Of a stretch of DNA of 64,000 nt, positions 11,417-21,700 are shown in pieces. The first letter of the stretch is position 1. Every line of letters starts with the position of its first letter. Below the pieces are notes generated by a model that worked only from the letters and a program-made list of their open reading frames with translations, was not told the DNA's origin and did not search any database. The position numbers and the translations under genes are program-made. The stretch lies in NCBI GenBank assembly GCA_964017065.1, contig OZ024789.1:2345657-2409656 (forward strand). The letters are read 5' to 3'. Source of the DNA: Haliclona indistincta (lineage: Eukaryota > Porifera > Demospongiae > Haplosclerida > Chalinidae).

Positions 11417-13170
11417 CCCGGTGTCACAGCGGATCTGGTCCCCCGCGGATTCGGTCCCCCCGGACCAAATCCGCTAGCTTATTTGGTCCCCCGGTCTATA
11501 TCCGCTAGCTTATTCGGTCCCCCCGGACCGTATCCGCTAGCGAATACAGTCCCCTCTCCGCGGATTTGGTCCCCCTCTATAAAGCTCTAGCTAGTAGTCT
11601 GGAGAGACCCTCTCATCCCGGATTAATGTTTCCTTTCTGAGTATTGCTACACCTTTGGTTCAAAGGTGTAGCAATCACATCTTATCAACAGCCAATCTGT
11701 CCGCTCAAGTCACGGCCGCTCTTCTGAAAATGTAGCACGACAGTTCTCCAACCCGACCTAATGTTTGAAGGCAAGACTAAACAAGCACTAAGACTTCTCT
11801 CAAAACAAGGACTAGGATCTGTTCTTCCTACAAACTAACCCCTCAACCATCTGCTGGCACTGTGCTTGATGCTCTTCTAGCTAAGCGGCATCCTCCATCA
11901 CAACCAGCACGCTCTGAGGCCCTCCTCCTCCCAGGTGAAACTCAGCCTGATTCACACCCAGTCATCTTCGATGCTATTGATGGCCTTGCCATACAAAAGT
12001 CAGTCCTAGAGTGTACTGGCTCCGCTGGTCCCTCTGGTTTAGACGCTCCTGCCTGGAGACACATGTGTATTGCCTTCAAAAATCATCAACTGACATTTGT
12101 AGCACACTAGCAATGCAGGCATGTCGACTATGCACAGAGCTGTTTGCACCAGAGGGCTTGTCAGCTTTTAAATCTTGCAGCCCTTGACAAGTGCCCTGGA
12201 GTGCGTCCGATCGGTGTTGAGGCTGCACGCATCCTTGGAAAGACCATCCTGTCAGTGGGAAACTGGAGGCCCTGCGCAGGTGGTGGGACAAGCTAACAAC
12301 CTGTGGTCCAAGCTTTGGTTACTTCCCTAATGGATGCAAAACATGGTTTGCTACAATGTCGCCACCAAGCCAGTCCTACAAAAACTCACTGGTGAGACAT
12401 TCCATCGACAAACCTGATGACAACGCCTGTTTGGACATTAGAGCTCGTAGCTTCTGGGATAACAATGCTGAGAACACCTTTTTTGATGTCAATATTTTCA
12501 ATCCCAATGCACCATCAAACAGGTCAACCTCAGTAACCTCTTGCTACCGACGACATGAAAGAGCCAAACGCAACAAGTACATGTATGAAGAAAGAGTTGT
12601 AGAAGTCGAAAAGGCTACATTCACACCCCTTGTTTTCAACACGTCTGGAGGAGCCAGTCCACTAACTACTACCTTTCTAAAGCATCTTGCCTCTCTACTG
12701 GCTGACAAGCGTGACTTATAGTACTGCTTGGTTCTGGGATGGCTAAGGGCCAGAGTAAACTTCAGTCTACTAAGAGCCGCAATCACTTGCATCCTTGGAT
12801 CACGATCTACTGTGGGACACGCACGTAAAGACAACATCCCTGACCTGGCAGTCAGTGAGACACAACTACTGTTATAATATAATTAATGTCATAAGTCAAA
12901 TTTACAATCATATCATCATGGACCTATACTTTATATTCACTGTTTATTATTTTTTTTTAACCTGACAATATTTATTATGACCAGGATGCAAGGTGAATAT
13001 ATTATACAATGTTATATAATAGCAGTAAAAAAAGTAGTAGTAGTAGTAATACTACTACTACTATTATTCAATCATCTTCACCTTTAAATCATCATGGACT
13101 AATAATCACTGTGTACTATACAATGTTATAAGTACCAGTAGCACTGTAGTAAACTAGTAGTAGTACTGAT

Positions 13171-13205
<35 letters not shown>

Positions 13206-13456
13206 TTGCCAGTAGTCTCGGTAGATTTCTATGATGACACGCCTACGTCTAGTCTTGGGGTGGAGGCTAAATGCAAGAGATATAGAAGCGACGCATGATT
13301 TCAACGGAGACACTGCTGCTAGGTGGCCTAGAGTTGACGGTGACGTCAGCCTTTAGGGGACCAGATCCGCGGAGGGGGGACCGTATTCGCTAGCGGTTTT
13401 GGTCCGGGGGGACCGAATCCGCGGGGGGACCAGATCCGCTGTGACACCGGCGCTAA
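11417..13456. mobile_element. TIR-bounded element with GGTCCCCC subrepeats
   Basis: The left end CCGGTGTCACAGCGGATCTG and the right end CAGATCCGCTGTGACACCGG are perfect inverted repeats. The inversion continues inward through repeated phrases of the type GCGGAT-TCGGTCCCCCCGGACC and CCGCTAGC (11420-11580 and 13355-13450). The interior carries a decayed reverse-transcriptase-like gene (11755-12830) and AGT microsatellites (13034-13065, 13173-13205). No target duplication is clear. Long, GC-rich, subrepeat-bearing TIRs suggest a DNA-transposon-like or foldback element that has captured or hosts an RT relic. Confidence 0.75.
11755..12830 (+). pseudogene. Decayed reverse-transcriptase-family gene inside the TIR element
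   Basis: Read across several frames, the segment keeps the order of a protein common in sponge and cnidarian mobile elements. It has a start like MFEGKTKQALRLLSKQG (about 11762), then GPSGLDAPAWRHMC (about 12025), then LDKCPGVRPIGVEAARILGK (about 12180). The C-terminal part is open from 12356 to 12721 (NPNAPSNRSTSVTSCYRRHE ... FTPLVFNTSGG) and continues in another frame (LGWLRARVNFSLLRAAITC). Stops and frameshifts, and the missing catalytic centre, show it is dead. The family match is from memory of the motifs and was not searched. Confidence 0.7.
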
Positions 13457-13499
13457 AAATATTAATTTTTTTTAATTTTTAGACTTAATCAACGGAAGC

Positions 13500-13975
13500 T
13501 CAGCAATTTTAGGACTTAGCTAGTGACTATAGCCGTGTTAGACTAGTGACTAGCCGTTTTAGACTAGCGACTAGCCGTGTTAGACTAGTGACTAGCCGTG
13601 TTAGACTAGTGACTAGCCGTGTTAGACTAGCGACTAGCCGTGTTAGACTAGCGACTAGCCGTATTAGACTAGTGACTATAGCCGTGTTAGACTAGCGACT
13701 AGCCGTGTTAGACTAGCGACTAGCCGTGTTAGACTAGTGACTAGCCGTATTAGACTAGTGACTATAGCCGTGTTAGACTAGCGACTAGCCGTGTTAGACT
13801 AGCGACTAGCCGTGTTAGACTAGTGACTATAGCCGTGTTAGACTAGCGACTACTGAGCCGTGTTAGACTAGCGACTAGCCGTGTTAGACTAGCGACTAGC
13901 CGTGTTAGACTAGTGACTAGCCGTATTAGACTAGCGACTAGCCGTGTTAGACTAGTATAGCCGTGTTACATCAAC
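13500..13975. repeat. 21-bp minisatellite, about 20 copies
   Basis: The unit is TAGACTAGCGACTAGCCGTGT, with variants CTAGTGACTAG, CTATAGCC and CCGTATTAG. It starts just after the right end of the TIR element. CTAG occurs two or three times per unit. Confidence 0.95.
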
Positions 13976-14191
13976 AAGCTGTTGCTGTCAGGACCAAAAG
14001 AAGAACAGAGAAAGCACTGTTAAAATAAATTTTTAACTACTTCTCAAAAAATTGATGCATGTATCATACGAATTTTGTTAGTAAAACTATTAAATTTTTT
14101 AAGTGAATAGTACTGCACTAACAATTAATACATGTACTTTACCAGTGAAGTCACTAGTGGCTCCTCATTCTTCTCAACTCTCCTCACTGCA

Positions 14192-14339
14192 GGCAGTCAC
14201 TGATCCAGAGAGAAGCGTGAGACGCAAGCATCGTAAACGCTTGCTAAAGCGGGAAGCTAGGAAGAGGAAAAGTGTTTGTAAACCAGCTGCTCAGGCTCAC
14301 TATAGTCCATTCTTAGTGAAGAGAGTCAAACAATAATAG
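14192..14339 (+). CDS. Possible terminal exon, very basic C-terminus
   Basis: A long pyrimidine tract and CTGCAG just before 14193 make a strong acceptor. The frame GCA GTC ACT GAT... runs to a TAA stop and gives a 47-residue tail rich in Arg and Lys (RSVRRKHRKRLLKREARKRK), resembling a nuclear-localisation or nucleic-acid-binding segment. No upstream exon could be joined; the DNA before it is minisatellite and transposon. It may be the surviving 3' end of a gene whose other exons lie beyond the insertions. Confidence 0.35.
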
Positions 14340-15206
14340 TGTGTTAGTGTGATCATCTGATGATATGATGTGATGATCAGTCAATTGATCGAGTTGATTG
14401 TGATGGTTTGGTACTGAGTGTTCCAACAGAGACTGAGCAGTACTGCACCGCGGGGGGTACGACAAGCTAATTTATTCTGACGTAATGCTGACGTAGCTTC
14501 ACGTAGGCAATGATTTAGTAAACCAGAATACATTGCGTTTTTCCTGGTCTGCTACGCCTTTAGAGGACAATTTGACCGGTAAGTATGTTGCTAAATCGAT
14601 TCTACTGCCCAAGACCTTTCGTTTAAGCTACCGTACCCCACCCGTACCTCTTTTATAGTTTTTGCAGTACAGAGAGATGAAGATAGAGAATTGGTTGGGA
14701 AAATTATTTACCCAAGAAAACACCAACGTGATCAAAACAGCATTGCTATCATTCTAGAGCATCATTCGGTTAATAATGTAAAGAAATTGTGGCTGTACTT
14801 GGCGCACAAACTCTGGCTGCAATACGCACAAATGTTGTCCAATCACTGTAACAGCAGAAAGCTTGTTTCAGCTATTTTCAGTAGATTGTTCTGGAATATT
14901 ACTTGCCTTGACCTGGAGTGTAAACAATGCACATTTGAGCTCGATAACATGTACTATAGTGCGATGCTCATCTAGTACTAGTACAGCGGTTTCATGACTT
15001 CTTGCAAGGAAAAAGCGTAGAGCGTAAAGCGTAGAGCGTGACCTGTTAATTCGCTAAGTCCTTGAAATGCATTCTTTGGCCCGGATCGATTGAGCTAGCG
15101 CGCGGTAAGTTCGTACGATCGAATTGAATGTAAGGTAAAGAGGCGGAGTCCGATCTAAACCAGGCCATGTGGCGCGTGTAGCTAGCTCGACGTGTAGCCT
15201 TCAACT
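14340..15206. other. Non-coding stretch, nothing firm
   Basis: A 94-codon open frame at 14691-14975 follows an acceptor-like 'tttttgcag' but has no recognisable domain or donor. A short repeated phrase (GCGTAGAGCGTAAAGCGTAG) lies near 15016. Confidence 0.35.
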
Positions 15207-15404
15207 ATGGATCAATCGTGGCGCTATTCGCCCTGGGCTCCATTCCCTGGCTACTATCAACCCTCTTCTTTTGGTGCTGGTCTTAGTAATCATCCATCTA
15301 ACTTGGCTGTTGGCTGCGATGGCCTCGTACGTCAAGTCCAGTGCTTCGAGTCATGTTGGTACACCATGCGCCATCTTAGATCATCAGGATAAGCGCTGGA
15401 CCGT
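15207..15404 (+). CDS. Possible first exon of an unrecognised gene
   Basis: ATG at 15207 opens a frame rich in Trp, Pro, Tyr and Ser (MDQSWRYSPWAPFPGYYQPS) that stops at 15392. An overlapping frame from 15169 stays open up to a consensus donor (GGACC followed by GTAAGT, 15404/15405). Either could be a first exon. Because it lies 340 bp before the kelch gene it might be an alternative 5' exon of that gene, but no in-phase join was shown. Confidence 0.25.
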
Positions 15405-15746
15405 AAGTTAAGGGGCAGAGCTTTACTTGACTCGAATTCGATCGACCATACCGCACCGTTTACGCTAGCGCTCCAGATTACGTTAATATAACTCGCACTC
15501 AAAGTGCTAACGATTCATAATGAACGGTATTCATTAACATTTCAATGGCTTCCCGGCAAGAAGACATGAAACCGCTGTAATGAGATTCACAACATTAATG
15601 AATTTAGTTTAGCTCCACCCATTGCTGTGAGAGTCTGCAGGCCACGGCGCTCGGTTCTTCATGTGATGATATCCTTTCTTCTTTGATATCGATGTTGATA
15701 GTGGTCATTACATGCTGATACTGTATGTGTGACTACCTCTTGAGAT

Positions 15747-18700
15747 ATGGCGACTCCTCAGCGTGAGTAGGCGTGTTAGATACCGTACTGTTAGCAACTT
15801 CTTACTCCTCATGCACAGCGAACAACAGGTACGAGCCTGATCCTCGTGATGAACACCAAACCATTCGTGTTGGTAGTAACGTGTATATGTGGGCTGGAAG
15901 GGTGGACGGTATGCCAAAGGTACACGACAGTCAAGAAAAGAGACGGTTTATATCCTGTGTGGAGGTGTTCCATTCTGAGAGAGGAGACTGGACATGTCAG
16001 CCAACAAGTGGAGCTCCTCCACTGGGAGTGCGTGGATATGGCTGTACTACAGTGGGTGATGCACTCCACTTCTTTGGTGGTTACTGTAACCATGGTGACT
16101 GCTATCATAACAGTATTCACTCATTGAGCACATCGTCCCTTCACTGGGTGGAGTTATCACCCACCACATCAGAGGGTGGGGCACCGATGAGAAAGAGTGG
16201 CTGTGGTACAGTAGCATTTAAGGATGGAGAGGAGGACATCTTGTACATAGTAGCAGGGTATGGTCCAAATCCATCATATCATCAGCCTGGAGCACAGTAT
16301 GAAAAAGCTAGTAAGATTCGTGATCGTGTCAGATGCAATGAGCAGCACATGTTCTCACTGAGTACAAGTGAGTGATACTGTACATACATGTACTATAAGT
16401 GTTGGAACAGTTTACTAATGTATGTAGAGATAGTGCTTGTGTACTAGCTCAGTTTTTCTATCATTTATTATCACTATGATAGTAAAAGTATGAGTAATAC
16501 ATAATTGTTAGATACTGAGTCAAGGGTCGTATACGGGAATTATAAACCCGACGCGATTGTTGTGATGACCCAGCGAAGCGAGGTCGTTACTTAGCACGGA
16601 GGGTTTATAAATCACGTATGACCCGCTGACGAGGTATCTAACTTATTTATAGCATAGCAACTGTACTTTTCGACGAAAAAGCTACGATAGAACGCTCTTT
16701 TGCTGACTTTTTGTGTCCAAGACGACGTTTTTGACCCAACTACTCAACAAGTTACGGCTAGTCCTCCAACAGCAGTAGCTTTTATCCCAGCTACCACACC
16801 ACCACCACCACCATCTCTCAGCTCGCTCTGTGACTTCCATCGCCGGATACTAGCCCAGCCCTTGTGAGCTCCACCCATTCATCTATATACTACCGCTAAC
16901 CTCCCATCAACTTCTGTCTTAGCACCAACCACCAGCTTTCTCCAGAATGCCTCTTCGCCACTAACTAACTCTAATCCACTCTCTCATCTACTACTGTTCC
17001 ACTAACCAGCTCCTCCCTCACTGGCTCTTCGACACTATCCAGCTCTGTTACAGCACTATCTACCTACTCTGCACCCTCTACTAGCTCCTACCATCAGCAG
17101 CAGCATCCTTCTAGCTCTAGGTTCACTGTCAGCAAATCTCGGCAGTCCTGCTTTCTGTGTTGTATTCTGACTTTGTTTACACAGCAGTTGTTATGAATAG
17201 TATTATAAGTACACAGCAGTTGTTAGTATTATCAGCATTTGTCCACACAGCAGTTGTTATGAATAGTATTATCAGTATGAATAGTAGTATTATTGAATAT
17301 GAGAAATATAACCCAGAAACTGGGCAACCTGATTGGTCACACACTCTCAGCTATGCTATAAAAATGTATATTGTACATGTACATTATTTTACCATTGAGT
17401 GGTACTATACCAGTAGTAGTGAGAGATGATGTCATCACCTCCTGCAGGAGAGTGGAGCTCACCAAACATTACTGGACAGCCTCCTCCTCCATTGTCCCAT
17501 TTCACACTTACTCCAGTGGGTGAGAGAAAAGCTGCACTGTTTGGTGGTAGGTGTGGATCAAAACCCATCAGTGATGACCTGTTGATAGCTGAGCTGAGTA
17601 GAGATACTGTGGTGAGTGTTATGAGGATTGTGTGATAGTGTGGGTTATACATTGATCAAATGTTAAACCAAGTAGCAAAAATTAACATAATTATCGTTAT
17701 CATTCTACAATAGTGTATTTCTAATAGTGTGAACTCTGAGTGTTTCATAACCCTTTAATTATCTTGCTGAAATTTTAACCCCGTAAATGCTGACCACTTC
17801 TCTCGTGAATACATGTATCTCGTGTGTCTTTTGTGCTACTGGTCTCAAATTTGCGTCCTTTTACGCCAGTGAGTAACCGCAATTGCACACACTCAAGTCA
17901 GTCGATATGCCCCTCCCACTTCGAAACTGAAGCCGATAAAGTGCAACGACCTCGTCAAATTTTGCTCAAAGTTAGTACTTTGGGGCTGGCTACTGAAAAG
18001 TACATACAAATAGCAGTGGTTTTGGTGAGTGCAAAATGTAGCCCAGATCATAGAGAATGCACAAAAATGTGTTTTCCGAGCTTCCTGAAGCCATAAAATG
18101 TCCAGATTTTCTTGGCTGCCGTTTTTTATTCTTAAAATGTTGTGAAATTTGTGCTGAAGCCATATAAATGCCAACGCCATAACGTTTAGCCGGGGGGGCG
18201 CGCTGAAAACCACTGGATTTTTTACGGTTATTTGTATTCTTCAATTTAGTTTAATTTTGGGATATTTTAACACTTTTTGATAAAGTTATGGTGTCTGAAG
18301 CATGTATGTCGCTAGCCTCGAGGCTAGTATGTCGCCAAAAGTCGACAATAGGGGTTGAAGGGTTAACCGGGAGATGAAACCTTGTAATAATGCTAAGATC
18401 CTATGGTAAAGGTCACTAGAAATTGCTAGTTGTCAAGAATTTCATAAATGGAATTGTGTCATTAATTGTGATGTCATCACTAAATCTTGATAAGCTTCAT
18501 TCGGTAAGGTGTGGATATTCATGGATAATGCATTGTAGATCAAAGCAGGAGCGCTGAGTACTGGCTTACAGAGTTCAAAATAACCTGAATTCAAAAGTAA
18601 ATAGAAAGTCAGATGAATTAAATTTGTTTCCGGGTCACTAGCAACTTCCGTACGAGACGCGGGGCACAGGCAGAAAATCTGTGACTATCTCGGACGTTTC

Positions 18701-21700
18701 AGGACGGTTGACATCTATGTGACGTCAATACGTGATGTCCAATCGTGCATAAGGGTGAGCACAATATTCCGGAATAATTTAAGAATAATGGTCTGGTTCA
18801 GGAATAGAGAATTTTAGGAACAATTTTCTAAACCACACCCCGAAGTAATTCATAATTCAAATTTTTATGTAATACAAGACTAAAGGAGTGTATTCTGATC
18901 GACAGTACAGTGCATTACACGTAGAAACATCAATGATCTTCCTGTACAATGGTCACCAAGCTACAAATACAAGAACTGTGTTGCTTATTTCCAGCTAATA
19001 ACGACTTCCTGTTTCAATTTCCATATACTATCACAGCTTAGGTCCGTATATTTGTTGAGCGCAAACCTTGGATCGGGACAATCCTTGGATTGCGCTGCTC
19101 AAAGCATGGATCCATGCATGCTTTGCACGACAATCCACGGATTGTCCGCTCAATCCATGGATCGCGCAACGAAGGAGCTAAGCAGGATCTGACCAAACCA
19201 TAGATCAACGCCCGCTTCTTCCAACGTGAAGCAAGATGCGCTGTGCATGTGTGTAGATTTTGTGCTGCTAACAAGACATGCTGCTTTGCTAGCTAGTACT
19301 GAGTTATCAATATTCTCATGGCCTCAGTTAATCATTCTCGCTACCGCAGTTTGCATTCACTTTGAAAACTTACCAAGCGATAACCGATAAGCCGGTCAGC
19401 GCCGCAATAGCGGCGCCGCAGTGCGCTGTAGTCCATCATGTCGTATGAACCCTCGAGAACCAAAGCATACGATAGCGATCTTCGCTGACAAATGATATAC
19501 CAAGTCAAAGTTTTAGACTACAGTGTTGGTCAAGTGAGTGCCAATCTTGGAGTTAGCCATTCGACTATAAAAGGCGTGGCTATCACTGGCCGGCTCAGCG
19601 CTTAGCGCTTGGCACCCTGTCAAAGTGTATGCAAACTGCGGTAGTAATCCGATGACACCACTGCAATAATACTGATCTGTCCAGAGTGTGATACAATAAA
19701 AATAATATTGGAATAGAGAGGCAAATGATTAATGTATTGTTAACGTAGCTAGTTAATGTATTGTGTTCATTACTTCGGCGTCCTGCCTGCCACAAACTAG
19801 ATTTTCACTTGGTCGACCCAGGGAAGCAAACTTCAGCCTATTAACTATCATTTTAGCTAAAAAAAGTTGCATTAGAGTTGAAAAAGTATGTTCCAAAACG
19901 CACTTCAAAGTCGTGACTATCGCCCAATTGATATAGCTGATGTCAAAATGTGATTTTATCGATCTGTAACTAAAAAAGTAAACTCGATTTTGAGTTGGTC
20001 GACCCCAGGTCTAATAGAACATGGTCTGACGCTTTTTCAAAATTTAAATCCGAGGAAAAAAGTAGGTTCTACTTTTGAGGTGATCATGAAGTTGGGTAAG
20101 AAGCAAGTTTTGACCGGGAAGAAGTGCAGTGCAGCAGTTGCGTTTAGGACAGTTACTGTTTAAACTGCAGCGCTAGTATCTCAGACTATCCCTAGACTAT
20201 CCCTATAGACTGTCTAGAAACTAGTATTAGCAATTATAGTGTAGGAGGGAGCCAGAAATCACTCGTGGCCGCCATTTTCTATGAGCATTGATTTGTGAAG
20301 TCTACCATGCTAGCAAATGGCAACAACACTTTGTAGTTCAGGCAGACATTCGAGGCGCACCAATAGGAGTTCTTTTCGGTACCATAGACGCTACTGGGAC
20401 TAGTGGAAACTGTGTAAGAAGACGTACAGTGAACTATGATCCAAGATGACCTTCACGGAACGGAGTGGTTGTCATTAGCAACCCGTTACATTCATCGTGT
20501 TACATTACAAGTAAATCGTGTTCTGTGCATAGAAGTAATTCAGTGTAATGTCCTTTATCAGTTATGATCACTTTTTGAAAATAATAGCGAGAATTGTGAC
20601 ACTAATAACACACCATATAAATAAAACTGTAAATATGCAATCGTTTTGCAATTGTGGCACGACAGACCTCTACGAGATTTCAGGTTTCTTGCAGTGCTGA
20701 AGTCACCTACGTGCACTGATGTGTTCAGTCTCATGCTGACTTTGTTCACTGTACATACAAATAGCAGCATATTTTTTACAGTGTAATCACATACACTATT
20801 GCTAACACATCATGTTTGCTGGGAGCATGTCTGTTATAAAGTGATAGCCAAGGATGAGTCTGCTCTTCCTCTTACCAGCACTGGACCAGGATCAACAAAC
20901 CTATCAACCGATCAGTGGAATGGCCTGCTGAGTGGAGGTTTTATCATGCTACTACATGTGTGAGTGGTCCACTACTAGTGATAGTGGGAGGGCACACTAT
21001 TGGGGGTAGAGCCATCAGTGACTGTTGGATTGGTGACCTCACTACAAACCAGTGGAAGAAGGTATAGTGTTTGTATCTTAGACACTTTCAAGATTGGTTT
21101 GATATTGTATACATTCTTCAGCTATCCCTCCCTGACTCTGTAACTGAACGATACTTACACTCACTTTCTGCTCTACAACTATCACCACACAGTGTGTTAC
21201 TGGTATTATTTGGTGGATCAAGATCACTTGATTTTGATACTCTATCACACACTGCTCTCATTGAATTGAGTGAGTACTATCAATGTATTGTCCATGCAGT
21301 ACAGCAGCTATAGTGAGAGACACTGGGCAGTGGTACAGGTGTACTGCTGACATAACAGCTCCTTTCTCCCATGCAGTCCTGCAGGAAGATGGCAGGCGGT
21401 GGGAGGTGGGTAGGATATTAGAGGGAGCAGCCTTGGAAGACAAGAGAGTGTACCAGCAGATGTACCGGGAGATGATAAAATACAATGGTCAGTTCTATTT
21501 ACACGTGTTGTGTAAAATGTTTTTTTCAGATGCCAAGGCGTCACTGGGAGTAACAGTCATCATGAATATCACCAACATCGGTACCCAGGGCTATCCTGGC
21601 ACAGGAAAGACATCAATTCTCGACCTCGCCATGGGGAAAGAGCCAGCCCCTCAAAGGAACAGTACTGGCTGTATTGATCCACCCTCTCGCTACATGCTGA

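Larger units (their letters stand above)
17612..20878. other. Large intron with repeats
   Basis: The intron between kelch exons 3 and 4. It contains a putative MITE (17749-18367), an imperfect palindrome on the theme GGATTGTCC / GGACAATCC (about 19060-19165) and a dispersed repeat (20415-20560) that recurs at 37632-37785. No exon was recognised in it. Confidence 0.55.
15819..21269 (+). other. Kelch propeller exons of the ROC-COR gene
   Basis: Four main exons after a 16-nt start exon (ATGGCGACTCCTCAGC). Exon lengths 549, 164, 183 and 148 nt closely match the kelch exons of the neighbours (543/164/202/148 and 540/164/186/148). Junction phases are identical (1, 1, 0, 0, 1). Each exon holds a GG pair with downstream W typical of kelch blades, for example GGHTIGG...CWIGDLTTNQW. 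Kelch propellers generally bind protein partners. Confidence 0.75.

Noticed and set aside
13540..13975. A CRISPR-like array, because of the regular 21-bp repeats
   Set aside because: Repeats are contiguous without unique spacers, and the genome is eukaryotic.
17824..18244. Overlapping 84-106 codon frames on both strands in the kelch-gene intron
   Set aside because: They lie within a probable MITE and show no domain or splice support.
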